Positions 8,081-14,900 are shown, counted from the stretch's first letter. The stretch is 21,077 nucleotides of DNA from JAABVY01 sp964496505 (GCA_964496505.1 CAZBZV010000065.1:1-21077); one strand, 5' to 3'. Notes: generated by a model from the sequence alone, not told the origin. Numbers and translations are program-made.

Positions 8081-8563
8081 CTATAACATTATCTCAAGTT
8101 CGATTTCATCCCTGAGCGGGATGCCGTCCATGCCAATATAGGGGATCTGGGGCTTCAGCTTTCTTGAATGTTCGATGGCATTGACATGGATCGCTGCGAT
8201 TGTAAAGCCCCTTTTCTGGTAATATCTGAGAGCATGCATGTTGTCGTTGGTGGTAATCAGCCAGAGCCTCTTGCATCCCTCCCTGCGGGACGCATCCATA
8301 ACGGCCTGGATATTGGCCCAGGCCGCACCGGCATTATCGATTATACTGTCGAGCGTCACGATCTCGCATTGATCGTCCGTTATATTGTATGTCACAATTC
8401 CGGCCAGTTCTCCGCTGATTGAGGCTGCGAAACCGGGTAGAAGATACGCCTCGTGAATCATTCCGAGCGATACGACTTTCTCCGACCTCCAGGCATCGAT
8501 CATAAACTGCTTCAGCCATTCACGGTCATCCTGGTTTAACGGCCGTATCTGTATGCCTTCCAT
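8081..8563 (-). CDS. GNAT family N-acetyltransferase
   Basis: A 160-residue single-domain GNAT protein. It begins with IQIRPLNQDDREWLKQFM, the usual first strand and helix. It has a mid-domain strand pair (GELAGIVTY; CEIVTLDSI) and ends its core with NMHALRYYQKRGF, the family pattern RxxYxKxGF. The acetyl-CoA pyrophosphate loop (usually Q/RxxGxG/A) is degenerate here (IIDNAGAA), so its substrate or even activity is uncertain. It is the first gene of a - strand run that continues into rluD. AAAGGA lies 8 nt upstream of its ATG and a good promoter is at 8595-8623. Substrate unknown. Confidence 0.85.
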   Translation of the reverse strand: MEGIQIRPLNQDDREWLKQFMIDAWRSEKVVSLGMIHEAYLLPGFAASISGELAGIVTYNITDDQCEIVTLDSIIDNAGAAWANIQAVMDASRREGCKRLWLITTNDNMHALRYYQKRGFTIAAIHVNAIEHSRKLKPQIPYIGMDGIPLRDEIELEIML

Positions 8564-8594
8564 CTTATAAATCCTTTCCAGGCATCCCTTTCAG

Positions 8595-8623
8595 AGTATA
8601 GAAACGGCTTTTTTTGCCGTCAA
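8595..8623 (-). promoter_or_regulatory. sigma70-type promoter of the GNAT-rluD-tldD/E run
   Basis: On the - strand, TTGACG (8618-8623) and TATACT (8595-8600) are separated by exactly 17 nt, each one mismatch from consensus. The spacer contains a short hairpin, ACGGC/GCCGT with an A7 loop (8604-8620). The expected transcript start is near 8588, about 25 nt before the ATG at 8563. Confidence 0.7.
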
Positions 8624-8684
8624 GCAAATTTTCTTTTAAACAAAATTCCAATTTCATACGTTTTATCTTCTCAATGACAACTGG

Positions 8685-8698
8685 AAGTTTGCAAACTT
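8685..8698. promoter_or_regulatory. Perfect 14-bp palindrome before the small lipoprotein gene
   Basis: AAGTTTGCAAACTT is a perfect inverted repeat ending one base before the GAGG Shine-Dalgarno (8700-8703) of the 44-residue lipoprotein, in the divergent intergenic region. It could be an operator for a dimeric repressor, or an RNA hairpin affecting ribosome access. A 14-bp palindrome alone is suggestive only. Confidence 0.4.
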
Positions 8699-8711
8699 TG
8701 AGGAAATTCTT

Positions 8712-8846
8712 TTGAAAAAACTACTACTTCTTGGGCTTACACTACTATTTCTCGCCTTTGCCGGCGGATGCAGCAGTAATCCTGTTGACGGCAATTCAAC
8801 GGAAAATGATCAGGAGATGGGCGATTTGCCTGCCGATGGCAAGTAA
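8712..8846 (+). CDS. Small lipoprotein, 44 residues, TTG start
   Basis: The frame TTG AAA AAA CTA CTA encodes MKKLLLLGLTLLFLAFAGGC, a textbook lipoprotein signal: two Lys, a Leu-rich core, and a lipobox ending in AGGC with Cys20. The mature part is only about 25 residues, polar and acidic (CSSNPVDGNSTENDQEMGDL then PADGK). GAGG lies 8 nt before the TTG, and the frame ends with TAA TAA-like context at 8844. There is no ATG in this frame before the signal peptide. It is divergent from the GNAT-rluD run and has a 14-bp palindrome just upstream of its SD. Small lipoproteins of this size include entericidins and lysis or envelope-stress peptides, but no sequence match is recognised. The unusually complete signal peptide makes a real gene likely. 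Confidence 0.75.
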   Translation: MKKLLLLGLTLLFLAFAGGCSSNPVDGNSTENDQEMGDLPADGK

Positions 8847-9010
8847 TAAAGTGATAATTCTCTTCCAGAGATTATATTTTTCATGCCCTCTTGATAGCAT
8901 TCATGCTCTCAACCTGTATATTCTGTATAAAAGCGCAGAAAATGCGCCGGATGGATTTTGGTCCCAAAGTCAAATCCATATATCAAACAGAGCTTTAGAC
9001 AGGATTTTAT

Positions 9011-9030
9011 AGATATGAACTGCTATTAAT
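9011..9030 (+). repeat. Copy of dispersed TTGAnCTGCTAT motif
   Basis: AGATATGAACTGCTATTAAT matches AGATATTGACTGCTATAAAT at 16446-16465 in 17 of 20 positions. Related copies are at 15544-15561 and 16324-16342. Three of the four lie next to the palindromic repeats of the 15.4-16.5 kb region; this one does not. Confidence 0.4.
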
Positions 9031-9057
9031 TTTTCGCGCATTTATCCGGTTTTTATC

Positions 9058-9086
9058 TTGACATATACTGGCTAAGGCGGTATTAT
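9058..9086 (+). promoter_or_regulatory. Strong sigma70-type promoter
   Basis: TTGACA (perfect -35, 9058-9063), a 17-nt spacer and TATTAT (9081-9086) form the best promoter in the window. The expected start is near 9093. It should drive the secreted acidic protein and the downstream TPR-AAA+ regulator, so the regulator itself does not look sigma54-dependent. Confidence 0.8.
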
Positions 9087-9215
9087 TTAGACAGATAACT
9101 GACTAACTATCCTCTTACCCTATAATAAGCCGTCTGATGATTTTGTCTATCGTTGGACCGTTGTGTCTTATTCATAGGTTCGATAATAATCTAAAAATTT
9201 TAAGGAGCGTGCCCC

Positions 9216-9560
9216 ATGCGTTGCAAAAAAGTATTAATATTTGCCCTGATGCTGCTCTTTCTTGCAGTACAGGCCGTGCCCCTGGCGGCCTGGGATAGAC
9301 TGCAAGGGGGAACGGATAGCTTTTCTGCCGAGGAGAATGCTGATGATGATGGCGGTGGAGGCGGCGAAGAGCATCCGTGGCAGGACGATGATGGTGATGA
9401 CGACGATGCCATTAGCGGATTCAGCAAGGGTATCAAGGCGCTGATCAGCCTCTTCTTCGGAAAGAAAGATATAGAGAAGAAGCCTGCGCCGAAAAAGGAG
9501 AAAGTGAAAAAGGATCATTCCTCCAAGAAGTCAAGTTCACTGTTTAGAAAATATAAATAG
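9216..9560 (+). CDS. Small secreted protein with acidic centre and basic tail
   Basis: A 114-residue protein with a signal peptide (MRCKKVLIFALMLLFLAVQA, then VPLAA; likely cleavage near residue 25). The mature chain has three zones. An acidic Gly/Asp stretch (about 39-66) is rich in DDDG and DDDD. A short amphipathic or hydrophobic stretch follows (SGFSKGIKALISLFF, about 67-81). The C-terminus is strongly basic (Lys-rich, about 82-114, ending SSSLFRKYK). No known domain is recognised. The ATG has AAGGAG upstream and a promoter at 9058. The next gene, a TPR-AAA+ regulator, starts 20 nt after its stop, so the two are probably co-transcribed. The segregated charges suggest it is membrane- or polymer-associated or binds cations; this is inference. 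Confidence 0.75.
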   Translation: MRCKKVLIFALMLLFLAVQAVPLAAWDRLQGGTDSFSAEENADDDGGGGGEEHPWQDDDGDDDDAISGFSKGIKALISLFFGKKDIEKKPAPKKEKVKKDHSSKKSSSLFRKYK

Positions 9561-9580
9561 GTGGCAAAAAAACGCAGGTC

Positions 9581-11809
9581 ATGAAATCGATTAAAGCGAC
9601 AGAGATCGATAAGCAAATCGTATTCGATATCGAGTCTCAAGTAGAGGGAGGCGACTATAAGCAGGCGCTTGCCTCGGTGCGAGAGGCCGAGTCGATCAAG
9701 GGCGATATGCTTGCAAGCTCAGCACTATTCCTCGCGGTTAAGGCACGAGTGCTGAACCTCATGGGGGATTACAGTTCGGCTCTCCAGTCGGCTGAGGAAG
9801 CATTTAGGCTGGCACGTAATGATGCCGATAATGATCTGGTCGCGAAGATACAGACTGAAGCTGCCAAGGCTAATCTTGCAAAAGGCAAGACCGAGATCGC
9901 GCAACGCGAGTATCGTGATGTTATCGCTGCTTACAGGCGCTCCGGCAATACTAACGGTATCATCGATACTCTAAACCGCCTGGCGCAAATCAGCTTTATA
10001 AACGGCGATTTTTCCGGTGCGGAAAATCTGCTCAATGAGGCCCTTGATTATGCTCAGCAAAACGGTCTCTCGGAAAGAATCGCCAAGTTGACCGGTAACC
10101 TGGGGCAGATCGCCAGCATGACGGGCAAGTTCGACCTGGCGGTGAAACATATCACCAAATCGATTTCCAAAAATTCCGAGTTGAAGGCGTTTCCAAACCT
10201 GTGCCGTGCCTATCTCTCTCTGGCATTTGCCGAGATGCGTTTGGGAAATTATGATTCATCGAGAAAGTCACTGCATAAGGCCGGCATTCTTGTCGAAAAA
10301 CACAATCTCACCCGTGAATACGGCATTTATCATGAGTACCTGGCAGAGCTTGAATATTGCGTGGGGGCGTTCGATAAAGCTCTGGATGAGATAGAGACAA
10401 CTCTGGAACATGCTTACAAACTCTCGAGTGCCAGTGCGCTTATTTCACAGGGCGAGAGGCTGAAGGCGGAAATTCTGGTTCAACTTGGCAGAGAGCAGGA
10501 GGCAGTGTCCTCCGCCCGAAAAGCTCTGGAGGTGGCTGAGGAAATCGGTGAAAAGCTGGAGGAGGGCGCCGCCAAACGTGTACTGGCAGAAATATACGCT
10601 CAGTGCAAGGATATCCAGAAAGCCCGCGAGTATATATATAATTCCATCGAACTGGTAAAGGAAAGCGGGGCCAGATATGATCTGGCACGCGCATATATCT
10701 CGGCTTATATGATTCACAGCGGAAATATTGGTGAATCGCGTTATTATCTCCAGCTTGCACGGGAGATGTATTCGGGCATGAATCTCGAATTCAACCTGGT
10801 TCGCTCCGCGCCGCAGGATCAGGATGCGGGCGGAAGCTACGAAGTCTCTACCCCTGACGGCAAGATCATAAGCATCGTAACTTCCAATCGCCGCATGCGG
10901 GCAATCATGCGCGCGGTGGAATCGATCAAGGATTCGGATATTCCGATTTTAATCGGGGGCGAAACCGGTACCGGCAAAGATCAGTTAGCGAAGTATATCC
11001 ATTACTCGTCCAGGCGCCGTAGCAGCCATTTTGTGTCAGTCAACTGCGCTGCAATTCCGCATGAGCTTGCAGAATCAGAATTGTTCGGGCATGTCAAAGG
11101 CGCCTTTACCAATGCTGTGGGCAACAAGGACGGCTTGATTGCCGCCGCTGACGGCGGTACGCTCTTTTTGAATGAGATCGGTGAACTCTCGCCGGCAATT
11201 CAGGCCAAGCTTCTGGGAGTCCTGGAAAACAAGAAGATAACCCGTATCGGTGATTTGAATCCGCGCAATGTCGATTTCAGGCTAATCTGTGCCACCAACC
11301 GCGACCTTGAGGAGGAAGTACGCAACGGCACCTTCCGTCAGGATCTGTATTTCAGAATTGCGGTCATGACTTTCGAACTGCCGCCATTGGCGCAGAGAGG
11401 GGATGATATTCTGGCCTTGATCACACACTTCCTGAGGGATTACGGTTTCGATGTTTCGCCTGAACGCGATTTCGCATCGAAGGAGCTTCGCGCAAGCCTG
11501 AGAAAATATGACTGGCCCGGAAATATCCGCGAACTCCGCAACGAGATAAATCTCCTGGCGCTGTCTTATCCCGGCAACACCACGCGGGTAATAGGGGAGC
11601 TGGCGGAGAAACTCTCGAATGAGGCCAATCAGACCAAGGTTGACCGCAACGCCGGTCTGGCAGAACAAATCAGCGCTTTCGAACGCAATAGGATTCTGGA
11701 GGCTCTGGCTCAGGCCGATTATGTTATACGGCAGGCGGCTGTAATCCTCAAGATGCCGGAGGCTACCTTGCGCTCCAAGATCAAGAAACATAATATCATC
11801 CTTGCGTAG
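9581..11809 (+). CDS. TPR-sensor AAA+ transcriptional regulator with Fis-type HTH, atypical sigma54-activator motifs
   Basis: A 742-residue regulator. Residues about 15-405 are TPR-like helical pairs (MGDYSSALQSAEEAF, NGDFSGAENLLNEAL, TGKFDLAVKHITKSI, LGNYDSSRKSLHKAG, VGAFDKALDEIETTL, QCKDIQKAREYIYNS), a likely peptide- or protein-sensing domain. Residues about 425-660 are an AAA+ domain of the NtrC type, with Walker A GETGTGKD (460-467), ATNRDLEEEV, FRQDLYFRI and WPGNIRELRN. The end (about 700-740) is a Fis-like HTH. Two key motifs deviate. The sigma54 loop is GAFTNA (507-512) instead of GAFTGA, and the Walker B is LFLNEIGEL, with Asn531 where Asp is normal. Coupling to sigma54 and ATP turnover may therefore be altered. 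There is no receiver domain. The gene follows the secreted acidic protein by 20 nt. Confidence 0.92.
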   Translation: MKSIKATEIDKQIVFDIESQVEGGDYKQALASVREAESIKGDMLASSALFLAVKARVLNLMGDYSSALQSAEEAFRLARNDADNDLVAKIQTEAAKANLAKGKTEIAQREYRDVIAAYRRSGNTNGIIDTLNRLAQISFINGDFSGAENLLNEALDYAQQNGLSERIAKLTGNLGQIASMTGKFDLAVKHITKSISKNSELKAFPNLCRAYLSLAFAEMRLGNYDSSRKSLHKAGILVEKHNLTREYGIYHEYLAELEYCVGAFDKALDEIETTLEHAYKLSSASALISQGERLKAEILVQLGREQEAVSSARKALEVAEEIGEKLEEGAAKRVLAEIYAQCKDIQKAREYIYNSIELVKESGARYDLARAYISAYMIHSGNIGESRYYLQLAREMYSGMNLEFNLVRSAPQDQDAGGSYEVSTPDGKIISIVTSNRRMRAIMRAVESIKDSDIPILIGGETGTGKDQLAKYIHYSSRRRSSHFVSVNCAAIPHELAESELFGHVKGAFTNAVGNKDGLIAAADGGTLFLNEIGELSPAIQAKLLGVLENKKITRIGDLNPRNVDFRLICATNRDLEEEVRNGTFRQDLYFRIAVMTFELPPLAQRGDDILALITHFLRDYGFDVSPERDFASKELRASLRKYDWPGNIRELRNEINLLALSYPGNTTRVIGELAEKLSNEANQTKVDRNAGLAEQISAFERNRILEALAQADYVIRQAAVILKMPEATLRSKIKKHNIILA

Positions 11810-12030
11810 AAAATAAAAAATCCGCATATATTAACGCCTTTCTCTTAACTCTTTGATAATCAATCCATTGTAGACTCTGCTTGCCTATTATTTAACATCC
11901 CGAAGCAGATTTTGCGTTTTGCCTCTAATTGTTGCTCCGTAATTCAGGGACCCGTTCGGTCCATGTATCTTATTGCATATCAATAATATATATATGTTTA
12001 ATGGTGGCTATAGAATTTCGGCACAGGGAT

Positions 12031-12159
12031 TGCAAATAAATTAATTCAAGTTTTAATCGATTTGCATTTTTTCCGGGCAAGTCCTCCCCATACGAATTTT
12101 ATCGGGAGGCTTTGGGCTTTATCCCCTGTAGTTTGGCGGAAATTACAGGGGATTTTTTT
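12031..12159 (+). ncRNA. Candidate structured RNA or long 3' leader/trailer: three hairpins in series
   Basis: Hairpin 1 pairs TGCAAAT (12031-12037) with ATTTGCA (12060-12066), plus an inner ATTAA/TTAAT stem, then T6. Hairpin 2 pairs CCTCCC (12083-12088) with GGGAGG (12104-12109), extendable through AAG/CTT with a bulge. Hairpin 3 is the terminator at 12121-12153. It begins more than 220 nt after the regulator's stop and ends before the next gene's promoter, so it could be a small RNA or a 3' UTR. No known RNA family is recognised. Confidence 0.35.
12121..12159 (+). terminator. Intrinsic terminator
   Basis: ATCCCCTGTA (12121-12130) pairs perfectly with TACAGGGGAT (12144-12153) over a 13-nt loop, followed by T7 (12153-12159). 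This is a strong + strand rho-independent terminator for the TPR-AAA+ regulator transcript or a small RNA. It insulates the downstream DUF202-like gene. Confidence 0.88.
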
Positions 12160-12167
12160 ATTATATT

Positions 12168-12197
12168 TTGAACATCATAAGGTCAAAAATATGTTAT
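12168..12197 (+). promoter_or_regulatory. Possible promoter of the DUF202-like gene
   Basis: TTGAAC (12168-12173), 18-nt spacer, TGTTAT (12192-12197), four of six matches in each box. It lies just after the terminator and about 50 nt before the next start codon, which is the expected place. Confidence 0.35.
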
Positions 12198-12251
12198 ATA
12201 CGACATTGCAGGTCATTTATAGCTGATTAAGAAAAAAACCGGAAGAATTAC

Positions 12252-12638
12252 TTGGCAATGGAAAAGGATAAAAAGCCCGAGGAAGCCTCGGAATCATCTA
12301 TAGTAAATCGAATTACCATGCTGCTGGCGGCCAAGCGTACCTCGCTGGCGGTGCTTCGTACCGGACTGGCGCTTTTGACCCTGCCGTTTTCGGTCGTGAC
12401 TGTGCTGATCGCGACCTCACGCTATTATAATATTGGCGATAATTTGCTCTTTATAGTGCCCTTGATGATTATGAATACTCTGCTCGTGGCGCTGGCGGTC
12501 TATCTGATTGTCCGTTCCATGAAAAGGATTCATCTTATGGATCACCTTATTCACGATTTAAAAGAGCAGAGCGCCAAACTCATGGTGACCACCGACTGGG
12601 AAGAGGAATTCCGCCCACCGCATCATGAGAAGGGCTGA
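12252..12638 (+). CDS. DUF202-like small membrane protein
   Basis: A 128-residue protein with a polar N-terminus and two predicted transmembrane helices (about residues 36-56 and 63-88). Just before TM1 is the DUF202/YidH-type pattern AAKRTSLAVLRTGLALL, with the typical RTxLAxxRT core. The tail after TM2 is charged and probably cytoplasmic (KRIHLMDHLIHDLKEQ; ends HHEKG). The start could be the TTG at 12252, 6 nt after GGAAG, or the ATG two codons later, 12 nt after it. DUF202 proteins have no settled function. The gene stands alone between a terminator and the lpxC promoter. Confidence 0.7.
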   Translation: MAMEKDKKPEEASESSIVNRITMLLAAKRTSLAVLRTGLALLTLPFSVVTVLIATSRYYNIGDNLLFIVPLMIMNTLLVALAVYLIVRSMKRIHLMDHLIHDLKEQSAKLMVTTDWEEEFRPPHHEKG

Positions 12639-12669
12639 TAATCTCTCATTGCCCACATCCAAAAATCAG

Positions 12670-12698
12670 TTTACAAATCCTCTAAAAAGAGTTATAAT
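12670..12698 (+). promoter_or_regulatory. Promoter of the lpxC/fabZ-lpxA unit
   Basis: TTTACA (12670-12675), 17-nt spacer, TATAAT (12693-12698, perfect). The predicted start near 12705 gives a 5' leader of only about 17 nt before the AUA at 12722. That leader contains the GGAGG SD and little else, so translation from any codon further upstream is very unlikely. Confidence 0.75.
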
Positions 12699-12710
12699 CT
12701 CAAAAATTTT

Positions 12711-12724
12711 GGAGGTGGGATATA
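12711..12724 (+). promoter_or_regulatory. Shine-Dalgarno and AUA start codon of lpxC/fabZ
   Basis: GGAGG (12711-12715), a 6-nt spacer and ATA (12722-12724). The spacing is ideal. The frame has a TAA at 12695 and contains no ATG, GTG, TTG or CTG between that stop and codon 33. LpxC-like sequence begins directly after the ATA (SKQKTIAKTVSLSGVGLHTG). Confidence 0.65.
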
Positions 12725-14119
12725 AGCAAGCAAAAAACCATAGCCAAAACCGTATCTCTCTCGGGAGTAGGGCTTCATACCGGATGCGAATCGACCATCA
12801 GATTCGTCCCGGCAGGTGTGAATGAGGGGATTTCATTTACACGCACTGACGTTGAGGGCTGTCCCAAAATACCTGCGCTCCTGGAAAATGTAGTCGATTT
12901 AAACCGCGGCACTACCCTTGGAATCGGTGATCATAAAATCTATACGGTCGAACATGTGCTCTCCTCGCTGGCCGGGTTGGAGCTCGACAATGTCATCTGC
13001 GAGCTTGATAATATCGAGCCGCCGATTGTCGACGGCTCCATGAAACCATTCGTGGATAAACTCCTCGAGGCCGGAATAGTAGAGCAGGAAGCCGAGAAGA
13101 ATTACCTCGTCATCGACCGTCCCATATCCTACTCCGAGCCGGATCGTCATATCGACATCGTGGTAACCCCCTCCGAGACAATTCGAATAACATTTCTGAT
13201 CGATTACAAAAATCCTGCTCTGGGTACACAGTACACGTCGCTGGTGAACCTCGAAGAAGAATTCGTGGAGGAATTTGCTCCGGCACGGACATTCTGTTTT
13301 CTGTCGGAGGTCGAGGCGCTGCGTGAACAGGAAATTATCAAGGGTGGCGCAATCGACAGCGCGCTTGTAATAGTCGATCGTGATCTTGATGATGAACACA
13401 AATCCAGAATACAGAATCTCTTCAATTTGCAGGAAGATCTTTTCATAGGCAAGACAGGGATATTGAATGATATCCCCATGCGTTTTTACAATGAGCCGGT
13501 GCGCCATAAAGCCGCCGACCTTCTGGGTGATTTGATGCTTATCGGAATGCCGATCAAGGGGCATATACTTGCGGCGCGGTCGGGGCATGCCGCCAATGTC
13601 GCTCTGGCAAAAAAGATCAAGGAGCAGTACGAGAAGACGCTGCTTTCCCAGAAATATACCGGCAAGGCCGCTCAGGGGCGCGACTTCATGTTCGACTCGG
13701 TGGCGGTCATGAATATCATGCCGCACCGTTATCCGTTTTTACTGGTGGACAGAATAATAGACCTGGAGCCGGGCAAGAAGGTAATCGCACAGAAAAATGT
13801 GACCATAAACGAGCCGTTCTTCCAGGGACATTTCCCGGGACATCCGATCATGCCGGGTGTGCTTTTAATCGAGGCATTGGCGCAGGCGGGCGGATTTTTG
13901 CTTCTGCATACGCTCGAGAATGCCGAGAAAAAGCTGGTCTACTTCATGTCTATCGAGAACGCCCGTTTCAGGAAGCCGGTTGTGCCCGGTGATGTGCTCC
14001 GTATGGAGCTGGAGATGGTGGCCCTGAGACGAAATACATGTAAGATCGCAGGCAAGATCTATGTCGACGGTCAGGTGGTGACCGAGGCAAGATTCATGTC
14101 CGTGATAGTGGATAGGTAA
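12722..14119 (+). CDS. lpxC/fabZ: Bifunctional UDP-3-O-acyl-GlcNAc deacetylase / 3-hydroxyacyl-ACP dehydratase (LpxC-FabZ)
   Basis: LpxC performs the committed step of lipid A synthesis; FabZ dehydrates 3-hydroxyacyl-ACP and competes for the same acyl pool. Numbered from the AUA at 12722 (465 residues, usual for this fusion), the LpxC half has SLSGVGLHTG (12-21), YTVEHVLSSLAG with Glu77 and His78, RHKAADLLGD with His262 and Asp266, and SGHAAN with His289. These match the zinc and catalytic residues of known LpxC. The FabZ half (from about residue 320) has IMPHRYPFLLVDRI and FFQGHFPGHPIMPGVLLIEA, with catalytic His370 and Glu384. A conventional start (GTG 12818) would delete 32 conserved residues, so AUA is preferred. 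The fusion is typical of FCB-group bacteria. It is followed by lpxA after 1 nt. Confidence 0.95.
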   Translation: MSKQKTIAKTVSLSGVGLHTGCESTIRFVPAGVNEGISFTRTDVEGCPKIPALLENVVDLNRGTTLGIGDHKIYTVEHVLSSLAGLELDNVICELDNIEPPIVDGSMKPFVDKLLEAGIVEQEAEKNYLVIDRPISYSEPDRHIDIVVTPSETIRITFLIDYKNPALGTQYTSLVNLEEEFVEEFAPARTFCFLSEVEALREQEIIKGGAIDSALVIVDRDLDDEHKSRIQNLFNLQEDLFIGKTGILNDIPMRFYNEPVRHKAADLLGDLMLIGMPIKGHILAARSGHAANVALAKKIKEQYEKTLLSQKYTGKAAQGRDFMFDSVAVMNIMPHRYPFLLVDRIIDLEPGKKVIAQKNVTINEPFFQGHFPGHPIMPGVLLIEALAQAGGFLLLHTLENAEKKLVYFMSIENARFRKPVVPGDVLRMELEMVALRRNTCKIAGKIYVDGQVVTEARFMSVIVDR

Positions 14120-14120
14120 T

Positions 14121-14900
14121 ATGCCAGAAACTAATATTCATCCCACAGCAATAGTCGATCCCAGGGCAGAATTAGATCCTTCCGCAGTGGTTGGACCTTA
14201 TGCCATCATCGAGGGAGATGTTGAAATAGCCGCCGGTTGCAAAATCGGGCCGAGAGTGCTGATTGCTGAGGGGGCGCGTCTGGAGGAAAATGTGGTCGTG
14301 CATCATGCCGCCACAATCGGCACAATCCCTCAGGACCTCAAATTCGGCGGCGAGAAGACTATCCTCAAAGTCGGTGCCGGGACTGTGATTCGCGAATATG
14401 TTACCATGAACCGCGGTACCGACTGGTCGGGACATACTCTGGTCGGCAAGAACTGCTTTTTCATGGCCTATGCCCATGTTCCGCATGACGCCGTGATCGG
14501 CGATAATGTTATCGCCGCTAATTCGGTGCAGATGGGCGGGCATGTTGTTGTCGGCGATTATGCCATCCTCGGCGGTGGAACTGTGATCCATCAGTTCACC
14601 AGGATTGGCGGGCATGTAATAATCGGAGGTGGCCTCAGGATAACGCAGGACATCGTACCCTATGCTGTCATCGGCGGCTATCCGCTTGAAGTTGGCGGTG
14701 TCAATATCATCGGTCTAAAACGCCGCGGCTATAAGCTGGATCGGATCAAACCCCTGAAAGAGGCTTTCAGATTCCTCTTCAAATCAGACCTGAACACATC
14801 TCAAGCAGTCGAGAAAATCAAGGCCGAGCTTGAGCAGACCGATGAGATCAAAGACCTGCTGGACTTCATCGAAAAATCCGAACGCGGCCTTATCAAATAG
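14121..14900 (+). CDS. lpxA: UDP-N-acetylglucosamine O-acyltransferase
   Basis: A 259-residue left-handed beta-helix acyltransferase that transfers a 3-hydroxyacyl chain from ACP to UDP-GlcNAc (first lipid A step, cytoplasm). The hexapeptide repeats run from residue 7 (IHPTAIVDPRAELDPSAVVG) to about 190. The LpxA hallmarks are TIPQDLKFGGEKT (68-80), REYVTMNRGT (91-100), FMAYAHVPHDAVIGD with His119 and the catalytic His122 (His125 in E. coli), GGGTVIHQFTRIGG and the helical C-terminus beginning NIIGLKRRGY. Length matches the family (about 255-262). The ATG begins 1 nt after the lpxC-fabZ stop, with only a weak SD, implying coupling. Acyl-chain length cannot be read reliably. Confidence 0.97.
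   Translation: MPETNIHPTAIVDPRAELDPSAVVGPYAIIEGDVEIAAGCKIGPRVLIAEGARLEENVVVHHAATIGTIPQDLKFGGEKTILKVGAGTVIREYVTMNRGTDWSGHTLVGKNCFFMAYAHVPHDAVIGDNVIAANSVQMGGHVVVGDYAILGGGTVIHQFTRIGGHVIIGGGLRITQDIVPYAVIGGYPLEVGGVNIIGLKRRGYKLDRIKPLKEAFRFLFKSDLNTSQAVEKIKAELEQTDEIKDLLDFIEKSERGLIK

Larger units (their letters stand above)
8847..9215. other. Intergenic region between lipoprotein and acidic secreted protein genes
   Basis: This 369-nt AT-rich stretch has no credible gene. It holds two modest hairpins, GCGCA/TGCGC (8933-8947) and ATGGATTT/AAATCCAT (8951-8979), neither followed by a T-tract. It also holds one copy of a dispersed motif (9011-9030) and a strong promoter (9058-9086). The promoter leaves a leader of about 120 nt before the ATG at 9216, in which no riboswitch is recognised. 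Confidence 0.6.
11810..12251. other. Intergenic region with successive hairpins and a terminator
   Basis: This 442-nt stretch carries no credible protein gene. The first 220 nt are AT-rich without clear structure, apart from a weak TTGCAT-N18-TTTAAT (11973-12002). The last part has three hairpins in a row (12031-12066, 12083-12109, 12121-12153). The first is followed by T6 and the last by T7. A promoter-like pair for the next gene is at 12168-12197. Confidence 0.6.

Noticed and set aside
8731..9012. 93-codon + strand frame overlapping the small lipoprotein
   Set aside because: It starts inside the lipoprotein signal peptide in another frame and has no SD; the lipoprotein reading is far more coherent.
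9200..9436. Pro/Ser-rich - strand frame over the acidic protein gene
   Set aside because: It is the complement of GAT/GGC-rich codons encoding Asp/Gly; the + strand frame has promoter, SD and signal peptide.
11868..11891. TTGTAG...TATTAT as a promoter for the candidate noncoding RNA
   Set aside because: The spacer is only 12 nt, too short for a sigma70-type promoter.
12625..12825. 66-codon + strand frame across the lpxC start region
   Set aside because: It runs out of frame through the promoter and the conserved N-terminus of LpxC and has no SD or homology signal.
12899..13726. 275-codon open frame antisense to lpxC-fabZ
   Set aside because: It is the complement of a clearly conserved coding frame, has no SD or recognisable domain, and its composition (His/Arg/Asp-rich) is that of a shadow frame.
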